This document shows, piece after piece, positions 1-12,332 of a stretch of 64,000 nt of DNA. Where the stretch lies: NCBI RefSeq assembly GCF_047511655.1, contig NC_133389.1:156255973-156319972 (forward strand), written 5' to 3'. The notes under the pieces are model-generated. The model was not told the origin of the DNA. It saw only the letters and a list, made by a program, of their open reading frames with translations, and did no database searches. Both the position numbers and the translations under genes were made by a program. This stretch comes from Castor canadensis. Lineage: Eukaryota; Chordata; Mammalia; Rodentia; Castoridae. Position 1 is the first letter of the stretch; every line of letters starts with the position of its first letter.

Positions 1-270
1 TACTGAACCCAGCAAAGTTGTTCTTCAGAAATGAAGAAGAGATCAAAAAATTTCCACGAACAAATGTTGAGGGTTCTTTACCACCAGACCTGTCTTACAA
101 AAAATGCTAAAGGGAGTTCTTTAAAAGAATGCTAATGAAAACATCTGAAAGTATAAAACTAAAGCTGAAAACACTGTCAAATTCAGAACACTCAAAAAAT
201 GTAATGGTGCTGTTCAAACCACATACATCTTTAGTGTGAGGGCTGAAAGTCAAAACCAGTAAAAATAATC
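1..270 (+). mobile_element. Old L1 fragment (end of ORF1 and following sequence)
   Basis: The first 120 bases decode, with stops, to a degraded version of the C-terminal part of an L1 ORF1 protein (a PAKL-F-EEEIK-F pattern). The following bases resemble the L1 sequence after ORF1. It is cut by the window edge and is clearly dead. Assignment is by recognition, not by alignment. Confidence 0.55.
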
Positions 271-370
271 ATAGCTACAATTTGTTGAAGTGTATGCAAT
301 AGAAAAAGATGTAAATTGTGATCCCCAAATTAAAAATGTCTGGAGAGGGAGTGGAATTAAAATGTAGAGT

Positions 371-500
371 TTTTTTTGTTTTGTTTTGTTTGCTTGTTTG
401 AGACAAGGACTCCCTAAGTAGCCCTGGCTGGCCTGGAACTTGAGATCCTTCTGTCTTAACCTCCTGAGTGCTGGATTAATAGGTGGGTACCATGACAACC
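371..500 (-). mobile_element. B1 SINE, antisense
   Basis: A T-rich start is followed by the reverse complement of a 7SL-like B1 body (GAGACAAGG, GGCTGGCCTGGAACTTGAGATCC, CTCCTGAGTGCTGG). The poly(A) end is therefore to the left and the element lies on the minus strand. Confidence 0.75.
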
Positions 501-1684
501 AGTAAGATTTTTTTCTATCAAGCATATGATTATCAGTTTAAAATAGCCCACTATAACTACAAAATTTGTTTGAAACCTCATATTAGCCACAGTGCAAAAA
601 CCTATAATAGACACATAAAAAATAAAAAGCAAAGAATGAAAACATATAACTAGAGGAATCATCTAACCAGAAAAGAAGATGGTAAGAGATAAAGAATTTA
701 ATTTTTCTATAAAAAATTAAAGAAATTAAAATTTAAAAATACATATAAAAACACATACACATAAAATCAGGAAAAGAATGAATAACCACTTACACACAAG
801 ACAACCTGGAATCTGCTACATGCATTTGCTATAGTGTCTGCTTGGTTATGTCATTTCTTATTGTTTTAACATTGAAGACAACTTAATTAACTTTAAGTTA
901 AATTCCCTTGCCTGGTAGGACGGAAACAAAATCTATAAATGAAAGTAAGATATAATAAGGCCCTGAGCCTCCAGTAAAGCATCCAGTAAAATTTGACAAA
1001 TGTCACAAAGTTATGCATGGGGAGTTAAGCTGTGAGTCTGGAGGTGACCATTGAACTGATGTTGAAAGACAGTATTTGTCCAGTGAAAGGATATGCAATG
1101 GCAAAGTCAGACATGGAAAATGCTGTGCATGTGAGGCACAATGCAGATTTTGAAATGCATGAGTTAACAGGGAATAAGAACTGTAAGGAAAAAGCAAATA
1201 CTTTGCAATAAACAAAAGAGACCACTGGTTATCTTATCAATGGTGCTTATCTGAACCTACAGGGTAATACATCATTGTCTTTGACTAGATATTTTATAGC
1301 TCTGTAGAGATTAAAGTTAACTTAGACAAAACTGATAGCAGTGCAAATAATTCTTGTCTATGAACATGTAAATAAATTCTATCCTGGTTGAGGGACAATA
1401 CTCTATCACCAAAAGTCTGTTTTGTATCCATCTGCAAATTCATCTTAATATTCCTAATCTTACAATTTGTCTGCTCTTTGGTTTTATTCCTTTCAGTCAC
1501 CTTAATTTAATTAATGAATAAAATAGACTTTGGACTCATATTCCCTTTATTTTTGTATGGTAATCATGATTTCATCTGTTTTTAAAGAGTAGGATTAGGT
1601 CAAATTGCAGAATTTTGCCTGTGATGCTTAGGAGGTAAGACTTTATCCTAGATAAGAACGGCCAATGAAAAATTTTAGGTATGG

Positions 1685-2050
1685 GGGTGTGCTACAGACT
1701 GGTTCTTGAGAGTCCCATTATGGCCACATGTTAAAGGCTTTGCTCCCGGCTTAGTGCTATTAGGAGGTGGTAGAAACTTTAAAAGCAGGGCCAAATAGGA
1801 AGTTTTAGGTCACTGGGGGTGTTCCCTCAAAGTGGATTATGGGATACTGATCTCTTCCTCTCTCTTTGCTTCCTGGCCGGCATGAGGTGAGTAGCTTCCT
1901 CTACCACATGGTCCTGCCATGATGGTCTGCCTTGTGGCTGACTGACCATAGGCTAAAACCTCTAAAACTGTGAGCCAAGATAAACTTGTCCTCTTTTTAA
2001 GTTGATAAACTTAGGTATTTCATTACAGTAACAGAAAGCTGACTAACACA
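1685..2050 (+). mobile_element. MaLR-like solo LTR
   Basis: The body has the usual order of this LTR family: a GGAGGTGG stretch, a CTTCCTCTCTCTTTGCTTCC stretch, a 'gccatgatg' stretch, 'aactgtgagccaagataaac' and a terminal 'gctgactaacaca'. A similar copy lies at about 36150-36492. The subfamily is not assigned. Confidence 0.6.
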
Positions 2051-2059
2051 GGATGATAC

Positions 2060-3460
2060 ATTTTGAACAGGACACTAAACTCAATGAAGAGAAAGAGAGA
2101 AATGTGGGATGCTTGAAGCGGAGAGGTCAGTTAGGGTGCAATTGCATAGATCAGGCTAAACTGAATGTGGGCCTATACTTGGAGAGTAGCAGTGGCTCTA
2201 CAGGGGACAAGTTTGCATGGTGAGCTATATGAAGGCAGAATTGACCCTGTAAAACCAGCTTCTAGTATAACACACAAGTTTAGAATGCTGAAGTATTGGG
2301 AGTTACCTGCTGTACATCTGTTAATAGGTTTCTCAAAGCCCTTCAAGTCATGCGTGCCCTGGGATCATGGCCTCCCCTGTTATTTTCTGCATAGAGCTGA
2401 AAAAGAGCTAGACATGTAAGGGGAAAAGAAATCTGCAAGTTAAGACACTTGTGTCTTTGATAAGAATGTGGTAAGTATGTGTTTTAAATTGCGTTTTTCT
2501 GGAGCACAAAGAGGAAGGAAGGCAAAGTTAATAGTCTTGGTTATTTGCTTGTTCTTTTCAGATCATTGGATGTGGAATTGAAAACCATAATTCAACCCTT
2601 GGATAATTAAAGCTCTGATGGTGAATGTTGGTAAATGTGGGATTATCCCAGTTGTTAATAAATAATTATTAGTAGTTTCTGGATTATTCCAAAATTGTAA
2701 ATATGAAGAAAAACCAAGTAATGTATAATAGAAAACATACATCATTAAAAAAAATCACAAAACCCTTATGATCTTAAGTATTTAAAAAATAAAAATAAAA
2801 ACAAGCCAGTCATGCTGAGCATGACTGAAGAGCAAAGTCATTGCGACAGGGACACAGAAGTGGATGAAGAAGATAACACATTGTTGATTGGGGGGAGGGT
2901 ACACTGCAGTTCAGAGCACACAAACCCTACATTTACCTCTGTATTTTGTAAGAGGGCTGTCCCCCGAGAGGGCGACCAGGGCAGCAGCCACAGGCAGAAG
3001 CTTGAGAAAACCCGATTCCGTGCTGTATGGCAACAAATCACAGAGGCAAGAATGGGAAAGACAAGGTTATTTTAAGTGATTTATATAAACCATAACTGTC
3101 ATTGGACATTGCTTGTAGACTATTATAATTTCTGGCTTTTCATGGCCTCTTCTACTACATCTAGAATCTGGCAGAAAAAACATTGAATTAAAATGCTATA
3201 TAACGCTAGTGGATTTAACATAAATCCACTTTCATTCATTCACTTAACATAAAGCTAGTGGATGCCTCTCTGTGGTAAGTACTGTGCCAGGGGCTGGGGA
3301 TGCAGGAGTCATCCTGCCTGATGGAGTCGGCTGTCTCCAGAGTGGAAACCAGAATAAGAGAAAGAGTAATGCAGAGTTTTTTTTTCCCTCCTAGATACCC
3401 ATGGGTTATTTATATTATGGCTGACATTTACTTGTTTGCTCTTGAATGAGTACAAGTTCT
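2060..3460. other. DYTN intronic sequence, no gene seen
   Basis: This stretch is downstream of the last DYTN exon visible in the window, so it should be DYTN intron. Open frames here are short and lack splice-site or homology support. Position 3230-3310 has an ancient L2/MIR-like stretch ('actgtgccaggggctggggatgcagg'). Confidence 0.5.
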
Positions 3461-3464
3461 GAAA

Positions 3465-3467
<3 letters not shown>

Positions 3468-3503
<36 letters not shown>
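3468..3503. repeat. (GA)n microsatellite
   Basis: An uninterrupted run of about 17 GA units is followed by an imperfect tail. Confidence 0.95.
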
Positions 3504-3507
<4 letters not shown>

Positions 3508-3624
3508 GACTAGTCTTCTTATATACAAACCCTCAAGCGAACATTAGATAGCACCACATGCTGAATGACCAGTGGCAACTCAACATTGCCCTTGAGATCA
3601 CGGTGCAACCACCCACATCCTCAC

Positions 3625-3802
3625 CTCAGGGTGAGCTCTGGAGCTCTGAGATGCACCTGTTCTGGTTTTTTCACCCTGGCCTTCTGAAATAACTCTTGGA
3701 GCTCCTGAAAAAGCTGCTGCACAGAAAGGGAGCTCTCCCTGGCTTCCTCGAAGCTTGGGCGGAGTAGGACCTGCTGAATCAGGGAGCTGTCCATCAAGTC
3801 CA
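3625..3802 (-). CDS. DYTN: Dystrotelin, early coding exon (second seen)
   Basis: Read on the minus strand this exon encodes about 59 residues beginning (L)DLMDSSLIQQV and ending APELTLR/S. It continues the dystrophin-family EF-hand region that precedes the ZZ zinc finger, where dystrophin has a CLDLLSL stretch. It ends with a good donor, CTGAG|GTGAGG, at 3624. The entry phase (one base carried from the exon at 6635-6709) requires the exon to begin with TG at 3802, but the two bases before it (3804-3803 on the minus strand) read AA instead of AG, after an apparently normal pyrimidine tract. The nearest upstream AG (3825-3824) would add 21 in-frame bases. Dystrotelin is a dystrophin-related protein of poorly known function. 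Its position next to MDH1B fits the human gene order. The rest of the gene lies to the left of the window. Confidence 0.8.
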
Positions 3803-3823
3803 TTGGAAGAAGCAAATGAAGTA

Positions 3824-5690
3824 CTGAGTCTTATTTTCTGATGAGAACAAGTGGCTTCAAATAAAGCAAATGTCTTCTAGGGTTTAAGTAAGACTGTCTT
3901 TTTACAGCAACTATTTTTTCATAAAGGGAATTCAATATGACTGAAATTTGGACACTATGTTTTGTGTGTGGTTCAGGCATTACTATTCTGACAATTTGAT
4001 TTTGGAAAAGTGCCTCTGCTACTAAAGTATTAAAACATTGTTGCCGGTATAATTTCTAGGATGTCATTTTCTAGACTAAAGTTTAAAGAAGGAGAAGTGT
4101 AGAATTTGAATACCACACCTTCCAAGGCAGTTAAAACACCATGGTGATAAGTTAGAAAAAAACATTTTTATACTCTGCATTAAGTAAAATGAACAAATTG
4201 ACCTTTCATGTTCAAATACAGATTCTCCTGTCTGCAGCCTAGCTGTGTGATGAATATCATGTGTGCAGATGCAACTGCTATAGTTAAGAAAAGCGCAGTG
4301 CTCTTTGTCTGAATTATCACACTGTTTAGGTTCTTCCCTAGCCCCAGAAACATCACTCTTTTGATCTTAGCTCCGTAAATATCATAATCTAGAAACAGCA
4401 CTTGATAAAACTAGAGCTGCTTACAAAAAAGTAATACTTTATTTCTTATATATATTTACTATCTTCTAAAATTTTTATAAGGCAATGAACAGAAAGAATT
4501 ACATAAAGTGAACTCTTCAGTTTCTTGCAGACAAGTAATGACAGACAAAATTAATAATCACCCTCTGTGCCATCTGAGAGGTGGGAATGTCAAGAGCACC
4601 AAGAGCAGCTGGTATTGAAAACACTTGAGTCTGTGAAATAATGAAACCCCACACTTTGCTCTACTTTGTAAATCACTCTCATAGAAAAGGAATCTAGCAA
4701 GTATAATAAAGCTTTTTATTTGTTCTCTGATACTGCTTTTAAGGGGTGAGTCTAAGGAACAGAGGATCAGATTTCAGGAATGTAACTTAAATAAAAACCT
4801 GGCCTCAGGTGGCACAGGCTGTAAACTCCTTTATCACTATTCCAACACAAACCCTATCACTTGGACCTGGCATCCTGAACACAGGGTGTTTTGTCTTTTG
4901 CTGAGAGTTCTATATTACAGCAGTCCAGATAAGGGTGTGGCCCGTTAATCTCACCACAAGATTCACACAGTGATACTGTCCAGATCCTGCTACTTGGAGC
5001 TCATGTTATACTTTTTCTTAGTGTTTGCAATTTTTTTTCTCAAATGTTTGCCTGGGTGTCTTTTCTAGGTGGAATTTTTCAAACACTGATTTTGTGTATT
5101 TTGAGTATTTTATTCACTGTTTCTGATGCCAGGAATAATGAAAAGCTCAAAAAATGTACATCCTCCACTTGGGTTATTGTATATTTCTAGGCATTAATGA
5201 TGGAGACTTAAGTGAACGTTTCCTGTCAACTTAATGGAACAGCCTCTAGGAATAGAGTATAATGGAGGATAAATTCTTAATAAGTACATTCTGTCCTTTA
5301 TTTATCCCTGGAATAATAAGCAATAGTTGTGAGCTTATTTGTCTAGAGCAATGATTTAAAAAAAATTTTTGTGAAGCCCCAAATCCATCTTCAGAGTAAC
5401 TTGATACAGAATCCTAGTATGGAAAACAGAGAAATCAGAGTTGTTCTTTTTGAGGACATGGTCTTTGAGTACTCCCTCCCTGCCTATGCCCTCTTCCTAT
5501 TACCCTAACTGATACGCACTACCTCATATCATGTACATTTTGTGAAGCGCAATATAAAAGCTACTAGTCCATATAGCTTATGAGGTAGAAGGAAAAATGT
5601 AAACATAAAAGCCACAGACCTTTGGTAGAAGGGTCAAATGTATAACCATTTCTTTTCAGTCTGATATGAGGTCAGAAATCATTTCTCAGG
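3824..5690. other. DYTN intron, no further exon recognised
   Basis: This is AT-rich intron between the two DYTN exons. I see no splice-flanked coding block or clear young repeat in it, apart from possible ancient fragments. Confidence 0.4.
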
Positions 5691-5697
5691 AAGTGAT

Positions 5698-5932
5698 TTT
5701 TTTTTTTTTTTTTTTTTGGTGGGACTGGGGTTTGAACTCAGGGCTTCATGCCTGCAAAGCAGGTGCTCTATCGCTTGAGACACACCTGCAGTCCATTTTG
5801 CTCTGGTTATTTTGGAGATGGCATCTTGTCAACTATTTGCCTGGGCTGGCTGTGAACCTCCATCTACCTGATCTCAGCCTACCTGATCTCAGTAGCTAGG
5901 ATTACAGGTGTGAGCCACAGTTACCCAGCAGG
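5698..5932 (-). mobile_element. B1-dID dimeric SINE, antisense
   Basis: A run of T's leads into a reversed ID/tRNA-like half (GGGGTTTGAACTCAGGGC, CATGCCTGCAAAGCAGGTGC). This is followed by a reversed B1 half ending 'aggattacaggtgtgagccac'. Sense order on the minus strand is B1, then ID, then poly(A). The 'acctgatctcag' segment is repeated in tandem inside the B1 half. Confidence 0.85.
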
Positions 5933-5955
5933 AAGTAACTTTTTAAATGCAAACA

Positions 5956-5956
<1 letters not shown>

Positions 5957-5991
<35 letters not shown>

Positions 5992-6010
5992 CCAAAAAAA
6001 AAAAAAAAAA
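5957..6010. repeat. (CA)n followed by an A-rich tract
   Basis: About 16 CA units run into 'aaaaccaaaaaaaa', directly downstream of the SINE. Confidence 0.9.
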
Positions 6011-6634
6011 CACGTGGGATATTGAATGACTATTGCTTTTCATAGCTTGGATGCAATTTATTTCATTTTGGAGAATTTCATGATTTATATTTTATCATAC
6101 TTTGCCTACATAACAATGTAAGAAAAGAAAATCACAGCATTCAAAAGAAGTTTTCTAGATAATTAAAAAGTTTATGGCCCATGGATTATTCACTTGAACC
6201 TACTTTTACACATAAGAAGTACAACTCAGAAATTCAAATCTTACATGGTAGAAGGTGCTTAAATTTTTCATATTTAAATCTATAAGTACAGATTCTGAAC
6301 TAAGGTTTTTTGGTAACTTTATTTTTGGTTTACATTGATGTCCTGAAAGGAAAACAAAAACTGGTTTTAGACATCAAGTAAGAAAAATGCAAAATATTAA
6401 AAACTCTTATCCACATTTTCTATTTTCAGTCAATGCAGCTACATGTGGGTTGGATACTCATATGCTCTCTCCCCTCTCCAATCCTCTTGTCTGTTACCAG
6501 TGGTTAATTCATACGTTCATCCTCCAAGAGCCCACGGTTACTTGCATGCGGCAAGTTCAGTTTCTTTCTGTGGATTTTCCATCACACACGATCAGGGTCA
6601 GATTACTTCAAGTATTTCAAGAGCATTTACTTAC

Positions 6635-6709
6635 ATTGGCACAGCGTTTGCACTGATTGTAACTTAAAGGCTGTTCTATAGGCGGAATTCTCAATACTTC
6701 TAAGAGCAT
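6635..6709 (-). CDS. DYTN: Dystrotelin, early coding exon (first seen)
   Basis: The minus strand reads TTTCTTTACAG|AT..., 75 coding bases, then CCAAT|GTAAGT. In the phase that joins the next exon it encodes ALRSIENSAYRTAFKLQSV followed by QTLCQ. This matches the dystrophin/dystrobrevin family block with the signature SAYRTAxKL. That block starts the EF-hand-like region before the ZZ finger, consistent with the N-terminus of dystrotelin, which lacks the rod domain. The exon begins with the last two bases of a codon and ends with the first base of the next. An upstream exon carrying the initiator Met should lie at higher coordinates; I could not identify it with confidence. Confidence 0.85.
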
Positions 6710-6879
6710 CTGTAAAGAAAACAGGAAATATTGTGGATGAAGGACTCACTCATTGTATAAATCCCAAGTCTCAGAAGAAAATCTCAGTGATTATGTAGCT
6801 CTCCTTTATTTTGTAAGTGAAATAATTAAGATGGAGAGTACTCTGTTCTATCTAGAAACAAATAATAATGAACGTAGAG

Positions 6880-7090
6880 TATTTTAGGGCTGGAGGTAAC
6901 CCTAGAGTGTACTCTTCAAATCCATCAAATAGAGTCCAGCAAAAGGCGGGGAGTACTCCTGCATCAGTCTTTTTACTTTCTGAAAGAGAGGATCGGTACA
7001 TTTGGGATACATTGTTGCATACGTGGAAACATCACAGTGAAAGCCCTGTATACAACTAATATATGCTAATAAAAATGTAAAAAAAATTGT
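6880..7090 (+). mobile_element. L1 3'-end fragment, probable
   Basis: The stretch ends with 'gccctgtatacaactaatatatgctaataaaaatg' split over an A-rich tail, a typical rodent L1 3' terminus. A second copy of the same terminus lies at 15060-15180. Confidence 0.45.
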
Positions 7091-7369
7091 TTACTTTCTA
7101 TATTAGAAGGCAATGGCCTTGTGATATAAATATGACAAAACTGCTTAGAATATATACCAGGTTCTCAGCACAGAACTTTTTGTTGTAGCATAGAGACTGA
7201 AACAAGAAGTGTTCATGTGTAACAAAATCAAAATCTATGGGGTAGATCTCCCCATCTGTTCACATTATCTTCAGTGTTGTTCAGTAAAGCTTTATAAGGC
7301 CTTACACATTAATTTGTTTAGTTTATTTCAGGCATTTGAAATCGTATGTTCTGATTATTGTTGATGTGA

Positions 7370-7500
7370 TGCGGTGATTCTCAAACATGGCTCCTGGAAC
7401 AACAGCATCAGTATCACAAACACACATTCCAATAAGACCCTAGCAAGTCTTCTACTCTGTACTCTAGAAGTGAGACCCAGCAATGTTTCTTTTGAAGTAA
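7370..7500 (+). mobile_element. MER5-like DNA transposon fragment
   Basis: The sequence 'tgattctcaaacatggctcctggaac' (in two parts), then 'cagcatcagtatcac' and 'gagacccagcaatg', has the layout of a MER5-type hAT element. It is old and diverged. Confidence 0.5.
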
Positions 7501-8029
7501 ATCTGATATAAACTAAAGTTTGAAAATTACTCATATCAAGAAAATTTATTCATTTTAGAGCAATTGTTCTGATCCAGTCAACTTGCAAGTGATTCTTAGA
7601 AATTATCTATTATTTGTAGATTAAGATCATCTACAAATTGAATGTCATCTGTGAGTGTCTTCCTTTTCAATGTTCACACTGTGTGTGCATAGATTAGCAT
7701 TCCCAAATAGGTAGCAAATAAGTTTCAACCCATTCCTCTGTGCCAAAGCCAACTGATACTGACTTAGAGGAGTTCTCATCAAGTTCTGCCAATGAGACAC
7801 CACCTTGTTTGCAGCAGTATAGAGGGGACAGTGGGGGCACTTAGGCCCTATACTTTATTTGTTTGTTCAGACTAGTGGTGTATTAAGTGATGATATGGGA
7901 GGATTTGGAGTTGTTTTTCTCTAATTTTAATAGGGATGTCAAAATATTATGTAACATGTAGTCAAAATTATTGAGCTCTTTTATATTATTAAATCCTTGA
8001 AATTTGATGTCTTTTTTTTACACTTGCAG

Positions 8030-8140
8030 CACATCTCAAGTCAGACTAGCCACAGTTCAAGCGTTCAATAGTCACGTGGCTAGTGGCTACAGTGATGGTT
8101 TAGCTTTAGAGAATATTGGGAGGGGTGCTATTCAGCTGCA
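8030..8140 (+). mobile_element. Ancient DNA-transposon-like fragment
   Basis: The stretch 'caatagtcacgtggctagtggctac' (in two parts) resembles a well-known mammalian hAT-type repeat. Its boundaries are unclear. Confidence 0.35.
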
Positions 8141-9219
8141 CAGGCCCCCAACTTTTGATTATGCATCTGGAGTAAGAACTGGTAGTTGGGCAGTTCCATG
8201 TCTGTCAGTTGGTTGTTTAAGTGAAGTGTATTTAGCAAAGAAAAAATTAGACTAAAGAACAGCATCCCAAGGAGCATAATCATTTAAGTAACCAGGGGGG
8301 AAAAGAAACCCAAGAGAAAGCATGGGAAAGAAGCCAAAGAAAACAAGCAAGGGCAGCAGAGAAGTTCAAGAAGGTGAATTTCAGAATGTATAGACAAGCT
8401 GCATGTCAATACCTGGAAGCCACACTGTGGCTAGAAAGTAGCATCTTTTTAGAATGATTCACTTGAATATTGAAAGTCTTGGCAAGTGTGGGTTCAGTGA
8501 GTCATGGGATTAAACAGCAAATTGCAGAGGACTGAGCAATGACTGTAAAGCAACAAGGAAACCTAAAAACACAACTTTTTCAAAACTTTTAATCTGAAGG
8601 GATGATGAGAGAAGCATAATTAAGCAACACATAAAATGGGGATTGGTTTTCAAAGGCAGAAGAGATTCTAGAATGCATATCAGGGACCATGAGAGAGGAA
8701 GTTGTGGATTCAGAAAGTGGGGAATACAGGTGGTATGTGAGGCAGCAAAGTCTAAGTGGGCACATGCTCCCTTAGCTACCCAGCACACATTCACTTTTGA
8801 CTCACAGTCCTCTCATCTGAACCCATGAAACTCTACTGTGCTAATTCTGTCTTCCTTGTCTATGACAGGCATGTAACTGAGGCATGCTGCTCTACAGGCA
8901 TCAGAGAATGTGTCGTTGTGGGAACAAAATATGACTACAGAACTTGGTACAACAACTCTTTGTTCAGGTTATCAAACAAGTGAACTTTTTTTTCTTGCTG
9001 GATTTGAACTTGGAATGGGAGCAACAGTCACTGTCTTTGTCTGGGAGTGAACCTTGAGAATAAAGCCAACACACAAAAGATGGCAGAGATAGAAAATCTA
9101 TTTTCTGGTGACAATATCTGCGCCTCGGTCAGCATAGTCTAGTCTTTCCTTGGTTCATTTCATTTTATTTATTTGAATTGTTTTAATTAAGAAATAAAAA
9201 TTATATATATTTATTTTGT

Positions 9220-9305
9220 ATAACTTTTTTTCAGTGCTGGAGATGGGATCTGGGGCCTTGCACATGGCAGGCAAGCACTCTACTACTGAGCCACACCAAG
9301 TCTCC
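9220..9305 (-). mobile_element. ID-type SINE, antisense
   Basis: A T-rich start is followed by a reversed tRNA-like ID body (AGTGCTGGAGATGGGATC, CATGGCAGGCAAGCACTC, CTACTGAGCCACA). There is no B1 half attached. Confidence 0.75.
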
Positions 9306-10229
9306 TCATGAAGAACATGCTGTTTTCAAATGCACACATACCTTACATATTTATCATTTTTGATGGCCAGAACACTTAAAGTCTACTTCCTTAGCAATTT
9401 TCAAGAATACAACCCATGTCACCATATGTTACTGTAGATCACTTGGTTATTAACTGCATAAGGTAAAGGCTCTTTGAATTATGTTTTCCATCACAGGCAA
9501 CTGAAATACTTCTAATCAATACAATCCCTAAGGAGAGATACTGGATGGAAGCCCATCCTTCATTCCCTGAGAGGAAGAATGAAAGGATATGATGATGGAG
9601 CTTCTGTTTCCTTTATGAAGTTGGGGACAAGTTCACTAATGTAGCACCAGGAAGAGATGGTAAAACCAGGAATAGTGAAGGGTTGGACTAGTTTGAGCCA
9701 TGAGTAAGAGAGGAAACCAATCATAAACTCTGGAAAGAACTGCCAAGATACTTTGTATCGCCAATATTTCTTGTGATAACAAATCACAATTAAATAGAGT
9801 TACACCCATAATGCTCCTTCTGAAGCAAATTTGCACACAGGCAAGTTTTGAGCCCAAGATTGACTTGTATTTACTATGCTGGGGGAAAATAGCCTTGAGG
9901 AAAATGAAACTGCTTGTAAACTTAACCTCATTGGATTACACATGCCGGGATGTTTTGTGACTAGAAATAGCCAGTCCTTCAGCTTTTGCTAAGCAGGTCC
10001 CAAGCAGGAATGAAGCAAAGGACATTTCAGCAGATTTCATTGATTCAAATGTATGTGACAGGAAAGTTTATGGTGACATTAATTTTTTTTTCTTGTTTTA
10101 GCAGCATTGGGAGAATTTAAAGGATGAGAAGGCAATGTTTCTGTGATCATTCCTCTGAGTATCCCAAAGGCTAAACCCTTTTAACCACTTGGGGAGATCT
10201 AAGAGCTTTGAAGTTAACTATCTTTGAAG

Positions 10230-10690
10230 TTTACCCCACTATGGCCTGAATATAACTGAACCTAATGGGTTTGCATTTTGGAGAATGCAAAGCCCAAACA
10301 AACATGGCCAAAAAGTAGAGTGGAGGAAGATTTGTTATCTGCAGCATAAAAAAAGCACACAAGTTATTTCTAAAGCAATGCCCTCCTTGAAGAATGGGAA
10401 TTTTATTGGGGAGCCTATACATATTCACGTAGGAAAGTAGTTTAGGGGCAGGCATGTTTCTGAGCATGCTCAGTTAAGTGGTACATTCATGACCCGGTGC
10501 ATTTTAAAGTTCAAGAAGGAAAGATGACAGACACATTTTTAGGCATTATTAGTTAAAGATTAAGGAGCACACGGGAGGCAGGACCACTTTTGGGCATGCT
10601 CAGATTGCATTATAAAAGATGGCATTCAGGAATGCTTCTGGGTATGTTCAGCTTTCATCATAAAGTTTTAGCTGAAAAGAAGGGAAGGAC
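10230..10690. repeat. Unclassified repeat with three GCATGCTCAG-like blocks
   Basis: Three diverged copies of a 'ttctgGGCATGCTCAG' block occur near 10459-10473, 10589-10603 and 10637-10651. Each is preceded by a G/A-rich 'ggaggcagg'-like or 'cagg' stretch. It could be a decayed LTR with internal duplication; I do not recognise the family. Confidence 0.35.
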
Positions 10691-11341
10691 ACTTTGGAAG
10701 TACATTAATATGGGAATTTGCCCTTAAAGGTGCCGGTTTCATCACTAAGCTGATAACAGTAGTATGAAAAGACAGATAGGCCTATCAATAGTTTTTCCAG
10801 GATTGGGGAGAGGTTAGTGACTGGGAGTTGGGATTTAGGGTTTAGTGGATATTTCCAGGGCTACCCTTACTAGAGGTTACCTAAAAGGAAGGAATGACTA
10901 CAAGGCATAACCAGGAAAAGCAGAGATGATGGGTAGGAAGGAATTCTGTGTCCAATCTTGATATGGAGCCCCAGGTTCCAAGTAGACCCCCAAATCAAAG
11001 ACAAAAAGCATAGCAGGTGGCAATCAATATGGTACAGTAAGTCAGACTTTGGATCAGATGTTCAAGATAAAAATCTCAGAGGTTCTATCAGTCTCCCAGG
11101 GATGGCTCCTTCCTAAACTTAACTTGGTCTAAATTTCATACTGAAGTATAGTGACTTGATTTTGGTTTGGAAAATGATATTTCTTGCCCTGTAGTGTTGA
11201 GGGGCGAAGTCCTAGCTGTTATACACACGTGGATATTGCACACCAAGCCTATGCAAAGCCACTGAGGGGGAAATCACAGTGCTGAACCAGGCTAGACCTA
11301 TTTTTGAATAGCTACAGCATACCACAGGCTCCCTGAACAAA

Positions 11342-11669
11342 CAGTTGGCCCTCTGGATTGGAGGTTTCTGCACCTGCAGAGTCAACCAGCAGGGATAAAG
11401 AAATTAGAAAAAAATTACATCTCTGCTAAACATAGACATTTTCCTGTCATAATTTCCTAAACAATACAGTATAATTACTATATACATAGCATTTATATTG
11501 TATTAGGTGCTACAAATAATCTAGAGATGATTTCCGCATACAAGAGGGCATACATAGGTTTAATGCAAATACCATGCCATATAAGTGACTTGAGCACCTG
11601 CAGATTTGCATATCCTCAAGGGATCCTAGAACCAATTCCCTCTGACTACCAAGGAACAACTAACTGTAT
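11342..11669 (+). mobile_element. Tc1/mariner (Tigger-type) non-autonomous element
   Basis: It starts 'acagttggccctctggattgg' (in two parts) and ends '...aaccaattccctctgactaccaaggaacaac'. The inner blocks are 'aaacaatacagtataa', 'ttatattgtattaggt' and 'tctagagatgattt', all typical of a Tigger-related MITE. The terminal inverted repeats are recognisable but degraded. Confidence 0.7.
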
Positions 11670-12308
11670 ACTGGTCCAGCAATCAATATGTAATCACTAA
11701 TTAAAGACACCTGCAGAAGATGAATGTGGCCTGTGCCTAAAATTTGTCACCCAAACAAGAGATCCTGTTGAAGAACTTATCACAAGTGCTCTTTTCTTTT
11801 TTCAAAGTTCAAACATAAAAAAATTCCACAATTTTCTCTAATTCTTTTGCTAGTCAATATTCCCTTTTAAAAATGCTTAATTTTTAGAGAAGAGTCCAGT
11901 GTTGAAGGAGGAGAGAAGTCAGAAACACCTCTGCCTCTGGAGAAGGAAAACAGATTGGGAGTAGGCATAACAGTGGAGAAATAACTTACAAGAGACTGTG
12001 CCCATCCCATTGTTTTTTGTTCCTCTGGAAATTGTCCAGTTTTTGTTCCCTCATTGCTCTCAGTGGATACAGAGACTCAGCAAGGCAGGGACTGTGCAGG
12101 TTCCCAGCTGCAGCCCTTGGTGGAGCAGCAGGAGGAACGGCATGGAGCTGCTGACCATCTGGCCCATCGGTCCTGTCAAGTGAGGCTTTGCAGCCTCATC
12201 TGATGGGGTTATGCGTCAGAACACTGCAAGCTGGGATGCGGAGCATGGGGGAGAATGAATGAGTGTCCCGGGTGATCTGCTGCCAGCCCTGCTTCCTCAA
12301 GGCCTCAA

Positions 12309-12332
12309 TTTTTTTTTTTTTTTTTTTTTTTT
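12309..12332. repeat. Poly(T) run
   Basis: A run of about 24 T's. It could be the tail of a lost antisense SINE, but no SINE body follows. Confidence 0.8.
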
